The notes: generated by a model from the letters alone, not told the origin. 24,184 nucleotides of DNA from Hysterium pulicare CBS 123377 (GCA_000467715.1 AJFK01000569.1:1-24184); one strand, 5' to 3'; shown: positions 8,603 through 19,438, counted from the stretch's first letter. Numbers and translations: made by a program.

Positions 8603-9402
8603 ATGTATTTGACTTCTGTGCTCACGAGTGCAGCGGCTCTAGTGGGTATCGGTGCGTCATCGCTCACAAATCCTCTTCGGAAAACCGCTTTCCACTGACA
8701 ACCCCCTCAGCATCCGGCCTCAAAGGACGAAACCCCGCCTCCAACATTCAAGCCGCCGACTCGGTCGTCTACAAAGATAGCGAGACTGGCTTCACCTTCT
8801 CCCAATACAATGCGCAGTATGTATTCGGCAAATACATCACCTTCCGCATCGCCATCCCTTCGCCCGTCTCCGCAAACACACCCTACGACGCCGTAGTCCA
8901 AGTCGCCGCCCCCAACGATGTCGGATGGGCTGGCTTATCATGGGGAGGGAGTATGATCAACAGCCCGCTAAGTGTAGGGTGGGCGAATGGCAACAGTGCC
9001 ATGGTCTCTTCCCGTCACGCGACGTAAGTATGCGAATGGAAAAAGAGTTCAGCTTTTCTTCTTCGAAGGCTGACAATTGACTTTGCCAGCGACCATACCT
9101 ACCCATCCTCCTACTCCGGCGCCTCTTATTCCCTCCTCAAAAAGGGCACCCACACCAACGGCACCCACTGGCAATACACAGCCAAGTGCTCCGGCTGCAC
9201 CACCATTTCCAGCGGTCGCATCCTCGACCCTCACGGCTCTAACCGTCTCGCGTTCGCCTACTCGGCTGCTCGACCCTCCTCTCCGTCCTCCAACACGTCC
9301 AGCTTCTCGGTTCACGATGTCACGAATTATTGGAACCATGACTTTTCGGCGGCGGGGAATACGGCTTTCACAAGCCTTGTGGCGACGAATGGGGGAAGTT
9401 AG
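8603..9402 (+). CDS. Secreted stand-alone AA8-type cytochrome b domain protein
   Basis: The exons are 8603-8651, 8711-9023 and 9090-9402 (675 nt, 224 aa), with introns of 59 nt (GTGCGT donor, CTGAC branch) and 66 nt (GTAAGT donor). A signal peptide covers about residues 1-19 (MYLTSVLTSAAALVGIASG). The rest aligns with the N-terminal haem domain of cellobiose dehydrogenase. GWAGLSWGGSM carries Met98, and SSFSVHD carries His196; these match axial ligands Met65 and His163 of the Phanerochaete chrysosporium enzyme. The VGWANGN block, a CSGC cysteine pair (154/157) and the glycosylation sequon NGT-HW are also conserved. The protein stops after the domain, with no flavin dehydrogenase, cellulose-binding module or membrane anchor. 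The expected role is extracellular electron transfer, for example to a lytic polysaccharide monooxygenase or a quinone; the partner is unknown. The start is the first ATG after 8403 and gives the signal peptide. A donor at 8646 is also in phase and would delete two residues. Confidence 0.9.
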
Positions 9403-9939
9403 ATTGGGGGATGGGATTGGAGTGCATGTAGAAAGATTGATGGGAGATTTCGCTTGTGTATATATATCTATGGTTCTATCTAGGTGTTATGTTTAGTATC
9501 ATGTTCCAATGAGCGGCCTTGAGCGTGAATCTGCGTATCACATATCTTACGGACTGATGGTGGAAAGTTAGGATGTATAGTCACTGGCACCGACGCCGGC
9601 GCATTACCTCGAAAACTTGGAACTTCTCTCCCCTTTCCTTACTCGCGTCTTACTCAGGTCTCAAGTTGAACTAGTTTAGGGCGGGAAGTCGCTATCTCCT
9701 TCAGATGTACGAGCCCAGAAACTTCTCAATGGCACAGATGGCACATCTCGGAGCCTGACACCGAGGCAGTTGACGAGACTGGGCAAAGTAGTGACGTGGA
9801 GGATTAGGCGGTCCCAAGGATCTCTCCTCACCGGGAGCATGCATAAAGGCAGTATCAAACATATGTATGTCAAAAGGCATGCAAGGATCCCTATTACCTA
9901 CGAACATTTCGACTCTGCGTCGAACTCTCTTCTCCGGTT
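9403..9939. other. 3' flank of the AA8 gene and spacer
   Basis: The stretch opens with presumed 3' untranslated sequence containing TATATATCTATG-type AT-rich text. Short frames on both strands at 9676-9979 look like chance. I see no gene. Confidence 0.4.
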
Positions 9940-10510
9940 GATGATATTTTCCAACTTAGTCTCAAACGGAGTATTCTAAGAACGCAATCTTCTTTGTCGA
10001 GTATCGAATATTCCGAATTTTGAAGTGGATGCTTGGCGTCTCGGATGGAAATCGTCCTTTCCGATTATCGGAATTAACGAATTTCGATTTAGACGCCTAG
10101 CGTCTTAGAGTGAAATCCCCTATACTAGAGATTCAATACTACCAAGTCCAACTTAGAGCCTTGGCTTCTAAAGAGAAATACTCTTTTCTGATTGCTGGAA
10201 TTAATAAAGCTTGACTTGGAGGCTTAGCCTCTAAGATGACAACGTTTATACGATTATCAATATGAACAAAACTAAACATAAAGGCTAAGCCATCACGACA
10301 GCACCCCTCTACTATAATACCTGAGATTGAGGAACTCAGGTAAGATGATTAGCTTTTAAAGAGAGCTCCTTTGGTGTAATGATCGGAATTAACGCCCTTT
10401 GAGTTAAAGGCTTAGCCTCTGAGGCAAGGTCCTTCTGGTACGATTCTTGGAATGGACGAAGTTTAACCTAGGGGCTTAGCCTCCAGCAGGCAAGCCTTTG
10501 GTACGATAAC
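9940..10510. repeat. Degenerate tandem array of ~63-bp units with a palindromic core
   Basis: A 13-bp core recurs at 10028, 10092, 10156, 10219, 10281, 10344, 10407 and 10471, in steps of 64, 64, 63, 62, 63, 63 and 64. A ninth, weaker unit lies at about 9964. A typical unit starts GGAATTAACGAA, has the core GAGGC-TTA-GCCTC about 22 bp in, continues CTAAGAGGAAATCCTTT and ends ACGATTATC. The core is a palindrome with five-base arms. At 10092 it reads GACGC-CTA-GCGTC, with both arms changed but still paired. The copies at 9964 and 10344 have lost most of the pairing. Units differ a lot, so the array is old. It has no coding frame of its own. Confidence 0.85.
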
Positions 10511-12549
10511 CTTATCTTAGTGATTTCGTCTTAATTGACAGCAAAATAGAGTCTTCTTCTCCCTCCGCCTCTGTGTGCTATTCATATTCCAAAGGCAAAG
10601 CTGGTACGTTCCCTATAAGAGCCCATCGTAGCATCCCATCAACCTTACCATTTCTGCCTGCGTATCATTCACCTCACAGACGCCAAACGGTGCTCCAGAG
10701 CAAACCAGGCATTCACTCGTCCATCGCATTGAATCCTCCCAGCCTGCTTATGGGTCGATAGAGCACTATTTCCTTCTGCTTTCTGACGCGAATTGACTTG
10801 AAAAGTGGAGCGTGAAGGCATTGGGAAGATGTTCGATGAGGTTTCATAGACATAGTGCGAAGACTAGAAGAGATGGTGCTCAGCGGGTGGTGGTGGGTTT
10901 GTGCGAGATAGGGATAGTGAGGAAGTGAGTGGAGGGGATGTCGAGATTACGAGGGCAGGGAGGTTTGGGAAACGAAGAGACGCAGAGATGCAGAAAAGAT
11001 GGGAGAGGATGGGGGTGGGTTTGGATGAAACATGGTCTTAGAAGTGGAGGAATGCTTTTTATGAGCACCGATCTAAAGAAGAGCGCGTTGAGTTTTAGAG
11101 TAGATTTGGCCCATCAATGGAACTTGGATCTTTTCCAGACGCGTCGTCGTGGTTAACACAAGTTTGAATCCATTCATCGTACCCGTGGCTGGGTGGTCGA
11201 TCTCAGTTGCGATAAAGCTTGTTGGGCATTTCCCGTGACGACAAAGTCCTTGCCACACTGTGATAATGATAAAGTTCGGAAGCTCGTCGCACACATACGA
11301 CATGATAAAGATGATCTCACCAATATGTCGATGGATAGAACTTTTCTATCTTCAAACATATCAATAATTGCATGTATAGGAGGGGAACCTACCAATAGGA
11401 CCGGATCCAACCGCCTCGTAGTCAACTGAAATTACCTCACTAGTCGGGTTTCCAAACAAACCCAATCCAAGAATATCCAAATACGTGATACGCTTGTTGC
11501 AATGCGTCGAGCTTCATGTTCGTGCGCGGGATTGTATATGTTAGGTCAGATCTTCCATCTCCTCACAGACCGGCAAGATATCTTGTAGCTTCCAACGCAG
11601 AACGTGCTTTGCCAAGTCTGTTACTTATAGGTTGGGCGTTTGAGGAGAATAAGAGGGGGATTTTTATGAAACTCGCAACCTAGTTATAATTAGATCATGC
11701 GAGATACTTCCCTTTTAAACTCTGTGGAGGCACACTTTAGGCGCTCATTCACGCTTGGTGGTATAGACTCACTTCTATACTAGTTCTGCAAGAGCGAAGT
11801 AGAGAATATGGTGAGCTGCGCCTCTCTTCTGTATATGATAGTGGTATAACCTAATACCGGTCTGGAATGGGAAGCTGTTGATGATCAGATGGAAGCCAAC
11901 TTCTCCATTTGTACCTTACTTGCCCACTACATGCTTGTATATGGCGTACGGCATGGCAGCGAAGCATCCCTAGATGCCGTCAGATGCTGCAGTAGATGCA
12001 ATATTTGTACAAAATTGCTGCTAAATATCTCGCCAAGTTACCATTCTGAGCTACTCTAACTTTATCGGTATCTTACACGATGCAGGACTAATCCAAAGTA
12101 ATCGAAGGTAACAATGGTAGTGACATCTTCAAAACTTTTGCCTAGGGAGTGCGGTATAATACTGTTTCTTATAATAATACTATCTAAAGCTTATACTTGA
12201 AATAAGAGTTATTTAAAATAAGTACTGCTTTAAGTAAGTACTACTAGAATAAATGTTACCAAAAATAAATGTTACTTGGAGTAATAGAGCCTTAAAGCAG
12301 TGGGTGCATCTTATTCATTGTCCCTCTCATATAGTCAACACTCTCGTCTGAGCTGCAGCGTTCAATACTCGGGAGATAAAAACACATTTGTGGATAGTTG
12401 CTATGAGGACAACTTTCAGGGCACTGCAAAGGATATATGGTGCAACCTGAAGAGTAGTAATGAGTTCTGCACGAGAGGAGTAACACCCGCTTAGATGCTT
12501 TTTCGATAGATGCTTCGAATCTGTATGAGTTTCTAAGAGCTGTACTTAC
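10511..12549. other. Long stretch without a supported gene
   Basis: A purine-rich tract (about 10870-11030) would be pyrimidine-rich on the minus strand, like fungal promoters. It precedes a minus-strand frame from ATG at 10853 to a stop at 10713 (46 codons, MSMKPHRTSSQCLH...), which I cannot assign. Frames at 11073-11429 on both strands have no family signature. About 12150-12290 is AT-rich and has AATAAATGTTAC twice. The frame at 12292-12624 on the minus strand begins with GTG and is Cys-rich toward its end, but has no ATG-based or signal-peptide support. Confidence 0.4.
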
Positions 12550-12992
12550 ATAATCGCATATCCCCAATACCGTTCTTCGAAGCGCCATGTCCTGGGATTT
12601 AGTGGGATTCCGTCGACAGCCCACATACTAATGATAGGTTGGACCCGATCTTTTTCAGACACAATTCGGCTCTACGAGAGTATAGGCCGTTGTAGACGTC
12701 GATACACGACAAGTCCTTAACACAGCATTATTGTCGTAATCTTCCCCGCCATTTTCTAGCACCCAGTAGACCTCATAGGTGTCCTGTTCTTGGCACTCTC
12801 AAGCTCCGGTATGCCCACCAATTCCCACACATATTCCCCCAATCTACATGCAATGTGTCATGCCCGTTGATGTGTCTCTAGCCAGTCCAGAGATCAGTTC
12901 ATTCTTCATGCCTATCTGGTATCGCAAATATGCAGTTCTGAACCACGTCCAATCTCCGGCGCCAATGACCCTCCTTTTTTTCTTGGTGGACG
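12550..12992 (-). pseudogene. Decayed minus-strand coding remnant, family unknown
   Basis: Minus-strand frames contain protein-like text that differs from the random look of the neighbouring frames: GDWTWFRTAYLRYQIG near 12900-12950, TYEVYWVLENGGEDYD near 12740-12790, and MWAVDGIPLNPRTWRFEERY near 12560-12620 in another frame. The pieces lie in the same orientation and in sequence, which suggests one decayed gene. It is clearly broken. I do not recognise the family and make no functional claim. Confidence 0.45.
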
Positions 12993-13971
12993 TCAAGGAA
13001 AATGGCTTGGACACTAACGATGTTTGAGGCGAGAAATCAAGGCGGCGTTTGGACGAGGAAGCTTTTTAAAGGTAGCTGAGAAAGGTTCCCAAGGAGACAC
13101 GAGCTCTAGACTCGCTCTCGACCTAGTTGTTAGCGTTGCTTGCGAAGGTATGTAACCTGGTTGGTATTCCAGCATTCTGGATGATAGTAGTCGGAAAGGG
13201 AGCGCTGAGATAAGATTCTCATCAAGCTCGACAATGTAAAGAGAGCAACTGCAGTTCCAAAGGGCGAGCTTGGAAGGAGATATTTTCTGTGTACCTTCAG
13301 AACAAGGTTTCAACGTTTCAATATGTTGTTCTACTTCTCATTGATCGCTCGATACAGCCTCATTTCAGGAGAGTAGGCTGACTGCTATGCACTCCACTGC
13401 CGCCGAGATTAAAGAGTTGTGACGTGGGCATTTCCGCCAGTTGAATAATGGCCACACACACACTCTCTCTGGGTTTCGCGTACAAGGTCGCACAGCCGGG
13501 TGTTATGTTGCATTTCCGGAGCCAGACAACTTGCGCACGAATGCATTCGCGACGAACTTCATCGATCTGAATGCGAACTCATGGATTTTAAAGTTCCACA
13601 ACCCCAATCTCAATTTCATCCACTCAGATGCGGTCAAGATAGAGTTTGCCCGCTGGATATCGTTACTCGGCAGTTGATGGCTAGTGGTGCAAGAGTAATA
13701 TCCGGCAAAGTGCATAGGACGGTGCTTATTTGTTTCTAACACGCTCATTGGCCTCGTCAAGAGGGAAGACAACCAACGCCAAGGGGACAGACTGGAGTCG
13801 TTATTGCAGCCATCTAGCAATTAATCTATCTTATCGAGATGCCTAGGATTGAAAAACAGCAAAGTTCGGGAGTTCTTCTTTGTAGGCAGCACACGGCGTC
13901 TAAAAGAAGCCGCTCTTCCCAACCTAGAGTAGGCTCGAACTCACTCAGGTCAACTGCGACATCCACAAACC
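12993..13971. other. Spacer before the second DUF1996 gene
   Basis: Open frames include 13014-13313 on the minus strand and 13441-13677 on the plus strand. The plus frame reads NLRTNAFATNFIDLNANSW in its middle and looks somewhat protein-like, but it begins with TTG, has no clear splice partner and matches nothing I know. The right end is presumably the promoter of the 13972 gene; no clear TATA box is visible. Confidence 0.35.
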
Positions 13972-15257
13972 ATGTTTTGGCAGTCTCTCGCACTTGTTGC
14001 GTTACTTGCGCAAGATGTTTGTGCCGAAGGAAATGCGGGTTTTCTACGATTCGGCTGCTCTCAGCTCGTCGTTGAGCGTACAGACCCACTTGTCTCCCCT
14101 GGAATGAATCCGTCTCCACATATGCATCAGGTCGTTGGAGGGAATTCGTTCAACATTACGGTATAGTAATGACCCGACTCTCTGACAAAGGCATGTAACT
14201 AACTATGGTCCAGATGGACCCCAGCAGCCATGATCCCCCAGCGCAATCTACTTGCACGTCTTGCATCTATACCGAGGACACTAGCAACTATTGGACAGCC
14301 TCTATTTACTTCCAATCCCCCGAGAATGGCACGTTCAGACGAGTCCCGCAGATGGCGAACGGCCGCTTGAACAGAACTTTACTCGAGCAGGACGGAGGCC
14401 TTACCGTGTATTATATGCGACCATTTAGTGGCGGTAAGAACACAACTGCTTTCAAGCCTGTAAGTAGAACTCCCGCACACATGTTTCTCCATTAGATCAA
14501 CATGACGAAGGGTTTTCGAATGCTTGCGGGGAATCCAATGCTCCGCAGCAAGGATGGCACATCCCCAGGCATCTGTCACCGCTGCCTTAAGGCAAGTGAT
14601 CGCATGATGGGAGGCAATGGCGCCCCTTGTAGTTCCGGTGACACGTCCACCTTCCCCACTACGCCGTGCGCGGGTGGTATTCGCGCAACAATCATCTTCC
14701 CGTCATGCTGGGATGGGAAGAACTTGGACAGCCCAGATCATAAAAGCCACGTGACATATGCGCCTGGCGCTGCGCTTGCAGGCGATAAGTGTCCAAGCAC
14801 ACACCCTGTTCGAATTCCTCAAGTCATGTACGAGATCATGTTCGACACATCGGGGTTCGCTAATCCGGACTACTATAAAAATGGCAAGCAGCCACTCGTC
14901 TATAGCTTCGGTGATCCGTTAGTCCTCATTCCCATCTGCTATCAGGTTACTTTCTGACTCTAAATGTAGAACTGGATACGGGGCGCACGGCGACTACCTC
15001 TTTGGCTGGAAAGGCGATGCCCTTCAACGCGGCATGAACGCTCTCGACGGTGATAACTGCGGCAGCGAGGGATGCGAGAAATTTCTGAAGATTCAAGCCG
15101 GCAAGGATGCCATTGCATGCACCAAGGCGCAGCAAGCCAAGGAAGATGCCGGGTCAACCACTTGTACGTATAACCCCTCCATTGCTAGTACCCATTCTTA
15201 ACACTTGTTTTAGGGCTTAAGGAACTCCCCGGCGGGGTGAAGATTACCACTTCGTGA
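13972..15257 (+). CDS. Secreted DUF1996 family protein (paralogue 2)
   Basis: The exons are 13972-14160, 14214-14459, 14511-14917, 14970-15163 and 15214-15257 (1080 nt, 359 aa), all in phase, with introns of 50-53 nt. A signal peptide covers about residues 1-18 (MFWQSLALVALLAQDVCA). The family blocks are FGCSQLVVERTDPLVSPG, HMHQVVGGNSFN, CTSC, SNYWTA, GFRMLAGN, CHRCL, CWDGKNLDSPDHKSH, QVMYEIMFDTS, DPTGYGAHGDYLFGWKGD and ALQRGM. Intron 1 has a weak GTATAG donor but a good CTAAC branch. For intron 2 an alternative TAG acceptor at 14495 is also in frame and would add INMTK, but that intron would be only 36 nt, so 14510 is preferred. The gene is close in sequence to the 5715-6864 copy but has three introns that copy lacks and lacks one that copy has. 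The function of the family is unknown. Confidence 0.92.
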
Positions 15258-16624
15258 TTCATATGGACGAAGAAAGTGGACTAGGTCAGCTTATTGACGG
15301 TCTTCAAGACTTACAGTCACTACTTACCAACGCAACATTCATTGGGTTTATATAGCCGACTTCATGCGATAAGTTTTTGAGAGGGGGATTAGGTCTCACT
15401 CGGTTCTATAATTACTTATCAATGACTACAATATCGTGGTCGGCAACCTTTAACGCCACTTGTTTTGGGTTTTTTAGATGACATGTATGTCCCCACTAAC
15501 CCTTTTTCGTGACTACATTACTATTATGGTTCAGCACTGATGCTCGAGCAACTCGAATGGCTAGTTTGATAGCCTACTTAGAGTTGCGGCTTGCTAGTTG
15601 GATCTAAATAGGTGGAAGAAAGCAACGATGGGAAGCAGGTGACTGTCTAGGATCTAGTCATTACATTGCACAAGTTTAATGGTCCACCATAAGGCACCTC
15701 GTAATACCAAGCTCGCAATAACCAGACATGGTATGAGATGTCAGAGTACTAAAATATGTTGACAAGGAACTGAAAGATAGAAGCAACAAGTGCCTTGCGC
15801 CATAGGCCCCAGATCACATAAGAAACGGTTTCTGCCCGATTACACCCGTCCCCTCATTTCAAACCGCATTTACACACAAGTGGTCGCGGCAGCATCCATC
15901 CTAATTGCATCTATATTATGTGAACATCCCGCCGAGGCTTGAGTACCCTCACGGCTGGGTTAAAAAAATGACAGATAGCTTTGCGTGTAAATATGCTAAT
16001 CACATCAAATGAGATTCAGCTTGCCAATCTTCTAAGTCATAGTAATATCCAGCTTTTAGGGTGAAAATGTTACGAAGTTAGAAGAAATACTCCGCTGGCT
16101 AAACTATTCCCCATCACAATGATCATGCCAGGCGCGGAATGATAGCGATACTATCAGTGCTACCATACCAGCTCATACCGCGCTCGTTCCCAAAATCATG
16201 ATGTCAGGGAGTTTAACGCCACAACCCAGCCTCTCTCAGCCAAACAACGCTATTTCCTTCAGCGAATGGTTAACAGATCGAGTCCGGCCATTACGAGCAT
16301 GGGCGTTTATCCAGATAGTGATACTGCCTGCAGGGATCTGAGAGATTTTGCAGAATCATTTTCTTCCTTGAATCGCTTTTGGACTTGCTGAAAGCTTGAT
16401 GTCGGCTGCAGGTGACGAACATATTCTCTGTACACTTTGCCGATACTGAAAACCCACACAATCCCGTTTCTTCGTCCCTAAATATTAGAAGGCCCCAAGA
16501 GTACCGCTAGTCTTTGTTACCTAAGATTATCTTAAGCGCAAAAACCACAACGTTGACGCTACTTGAATATATTTCTAACTACTGCGAACTTTATAGTATA
16601 GACTGCGTATATGCTAGAATTTTA
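15258..16624. other. Stretch without a supported gene
   Basis: Most of this is stop-rich in all frames. One short + frame, 16198-16341 (47 codons from MMSGSLTPQP), contains protein-like text (NAISFSEWLTDRVRPLRAWA) and extends upstream without a stop to about 16144, so it could be a surviving exon of a lost gene. No splice partner or family was found. Confidence 0.35.
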
Positions 16625-16766
16625 TTAATTCCCTCAATTATTAATTCCCTCAATTATTAATTCCCTTAATTATTAATTCCCTTAATTATTAATTCCCTTA
16701 ATTATTAATTCTATTAATTATTAATTCCCTCTATTATTAATTGCTACTATTATTAATTCCCCCTAT
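16625..16766. repeat. Tandem array of a 16-bp AT-rich unit, about nine copies
   Basis: The unit TTAATTCCCTTAATTA repeats head to tail from 16625. Units 1 and 2 carry CTC in place of CTT, units 3-5 are identical to the consensus, and units 6-9 are progressively diverged. Adjacent units form TAATTATTAATTA-type near-palindromes. It is a simple minisatellite with no coding content. Confidence 0.93.
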
Positions 16767-18393
16767 CGTAGTATCATTATCTGCTCTTATGGCCTTGCCA
16801 GAAGATACGGAAAGCGATCCATAGACATCTCGGTGCGACAGACGAAGTGCCCAAAGTCAGCATTAATATATATGACGGGGAAGAAGATGCTAGGAAGAAG
16901 ATACTAGGAAGAAGGCAACGAGCCTCAACGTTGGTGAGGAAGAAGCAAGGTAAAACGAAGCAAGAATTTGCAAAGACTGCCGTCTGGGCCGCTAACCTAG
17001 AAGTGGAACGGAAAGCTATGTTCCCCTACTTTATCTCCTGCTACTTTATCTTCTCCTCACCTTACATCTAGTATTTATACTGTTCTAGAGTTTCAAATTG
17101 GGCAAGGCAAATCAGAGACGAGCTGTTTTATGATGAGATGTGAAAAGGCTTGGAAGTGATGTTATTGTAGTTGAAAGGTAAGCAAGGTAAGGTTTCGTTT
17201 CACCTTCTTGGATATGTTCCCTTCGCCGATGTTCTACTTTTAAAATATCTTGCTCTCACCTGGAACCAGCTTTCCGTACTGGTGCTTTCCCTCTATAGCT
17301 CTCCGAACGCTGAGATTTCCACGGGTACGAAAACTTAATACATAGGTAGTATATGAGCGCTTACTTACCTTCAAATACTTTTCAAATACCGCATTTTCAG
17401 CTCCAAGTAGAAGGATCAAAGGTTATGACTCCTTCAAGACATTGAATCTATTGATGACAAAGGTGAAAGTAATATTGCAAGGTATAGGACAGACTGCCTT
17501 CTTTTGCCCTGCTCAATTGCGCCCCATGGCACAAAAGAGCGCCACATTTCAACTATTAAGTACTGTAATGGGGGTGGAGGAGCGGGGGAGGTTGTTGAGA
17601 GAGAAGGAAAAGAATCTAAGAGAAGATCATAGTTCGTTTTGAAATATATCAAGAACGGCGACGAGGATGTTAACGTACTCCGTGGTGCCGAGGCATTGCA
17701 ATTCGGAGCCAAGGTTGCAATATCTCGAGAGTGATCGATAAGTTGGGACATTTTCGGGGAGGAAGTTATCGCGAATCCTTAGGACGTGGGCAGATGCGGA
17801 AGAGTGGCGTGAATTTAACGACGTAGGTAGTTATACGCTTCAAAAATCTCAGAAGTCGGCTCCGGAGGGTAATGTCTATAAAACTTCTCCCGGGGGTTTC
17901 TATCCAGGGGTGTGATGGCTATTCTTGCTGCCTAGGCCACTCGGCCAAAGCAATGCAATAAGCTAAGCTGAGGAGCATCTACGAAACTTGTCGAGACCTT
18001 AGAGTGATTCAAGGTGAAAGGCGGCTGTTAAAAGTGGAAGAGTATTCGGCAAGTTCTGCGTAGCAATCATAGTTAGACTATTCCTCAAACCCACAAACGC
18101 AGAAGTACTCGGCGCTTCCAGCAGCAAGTGTCGTAGGTGGAGGGTATAGCGGTGCGGCGGTCTAGGAAATGTAATATGCGTGAAAATACAAGCCCAACCA
18201 GGGAGAGTAAACTCTCTGGCCTAAGAGACGGCCCCAAAGCCCCTCCTTCGAGGCAAACGATACGGCTTATAGACAAGCAAGATAGTTCCTGCTTTGCAAC
18301 ACTCCTTCTCCAATGGTACAAGGTTTAATAGAGCCCTATCTTCTTGAGTTGCGAAAAGAGTTCGATCGCACGGTGCCGAGAACGTGAAGACTT
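16767..18393. other. Stretch without a supported gene
   Basis: A + frame at about 16847-17071 (open, but with no ATG at its start) is Lys/Arg/Glu-rich (TKQEFAKTAVWAANLEVERK) and may be a coding remnant. A minus frame at 17434-17751 begins with a true ATG, but the opposite strand in the same place (YIKNGDEDVNVLRGAEALQF, about 17645-17705) looks equally protein-like, so neither is called. The frames at 18085-18328 overlap on both strands and match nothing I know. Confidence 0.35.
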
Positions 18394-18759
18394 CTAAGCC
18401 TCATCCTCAAAAGAATATGGCTGGAAGTCCAGCCCTTCATCAGCAATTTGTTTCAACTTCGACCCCCAACCCCCCTTTCCGCCCTTCCCTTCAGCATACA
18501 ACTCACCTATTTGGTCTTGAAAACATCGAACACCCATTTCGCTTTTGAGAACAACGCTGGACCTGATTGGCATCAGCCTGCACAATGTTCAGAATTGCAA
18601 TAGAATTGTCAAGGATACGGAGCGGCCTGGTTGGCTTTTGCTCTTGACAGACAGTCACTGCGGTAAATACTTATAGGGATTATAGAGGACTTCTTCGACG
18701 ACCGCGAGAAATTACTCTACAGTGTTTTTTTTGGCGTATTCACGAGCAAATTCTAACAT
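18394..18759 (-). pseudogene. Decayed minus-strand gene end, family unknown
   Basis: The minus strand holds a protein-like C-terminus, GELYAEGKGGKGGWGSKLKQ then LDFQPYSFEDEA, ending at 18394. Upstream on the same strand are MLEFAREYAKKNTVE (from 18759) and FLAVVEEVLYNPYKYLPQ. The order and strand agree with one gene, but the pieces are in different frames with interruptions that I cannot resolve as introns. I do not recognise the family. Confidence 0.4.
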
Positions 18760-19386
18760 TCAACGCACGAATTGGAGAGTTTCCAGACTCACGTGAGCCA
18801 TAACTGGATGTATTTGGATTTGTTCGAAGTAATTTTACCATATATATCGGCTTCAGCTGCGCAAGAGCGCGCTAATCAGGACCTTCCAGCTCATTTACTG
18901 CGGACCCTAAGCAGAGTCCGGACGATGTCACCGACACAGGGAGGTGAAAGCCCCGGCCATCCTATGCTTCTACACCAGACGAATCCGGCGCCATCCATTT
19001 CCTCGTACAATTGGCTCCACATAGTATGGAATTCAACAGCCCACAAGCTTTCACTCTCCTACCCCGCTACACCGCCGAGAAATGAGCTCTCCGTAGTCCC
19101 TGCCACAAACATAATGACCTTACTCCCTCACTTCCTTTATCCTTCCAGAACGCCTACGTCATCGAGATATTTTCTTCCACCATTCGGACGGGTAAATCGG
19201 AAAGGGCTACTGTAAGTTGCTCGAGCTATATAATGAAGGGAAGGAGCGAACCTTCAACCCGCCAGAGCATATTTTACTACGCCTGCTAAGAGGTGTTCAA
19301 CGGTGGACTCGGATCGAGTGGTGGATACAGAGGATATGGAGGAAACAGCGGAATAGTCAATACAGCAACGGGCTGATCATTCATCG
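18760..19386. other. Stretch without a supported gene
   Basis: A long + frame (18772-19215) begins with TTG and shows no family signature. An overlapping + frame has MEFNSPQAFTLLPRYTAEK near 19027, and a Gly-rich stretch (GLGSSGGYRGYGGNSG) is readable near 19307-19355. These may be traces of decayed genes. I cannot call any of them. Confidence 0.35.
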
Positions 19387-19438
19387 TAAGGTGTCTATCG
19401 GGCTGGGGTGGAGTTTTCACTAGCCGATAGGCACCTTA
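19387..19438. repeat. Strong hairpin, 17-bp arms, 17-nt loop
   Basis: TAAGGTGTCTATCGGGCT (19387-19404) pairs with AGCCGATAGGCACCTTA (19422-19438), with one G.U-type mismatch and one extra base in the left arm. The loop is 19405-19421. It could be an RNA hairpin or a remnant of a small inverted-repeat element. The decayed surroundings give no host gene. Confidence 0.7.

Noticed and set aside
8452-9027. A 191-codon frame covering the AA8 region
   Set aside because: It begins with TTG and runs through the first intron. The ATG at 8603 with a spliced signal peptide is the better start.
14502-14510. MTK start of an apparent separate ORF inside the second DUF1996 gene
   Set aside because: It lies at the end of an intron. 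The homologous copy joins straight to GFRM, and the alternative intron would be only 36 nt.
18772-19215. 147-codon + frame
   Set aside because: It begins with TTG and has no family signature. Overlapping text in another + frame looks as protein-like, so it is probably a chance frame over decayed sequence.
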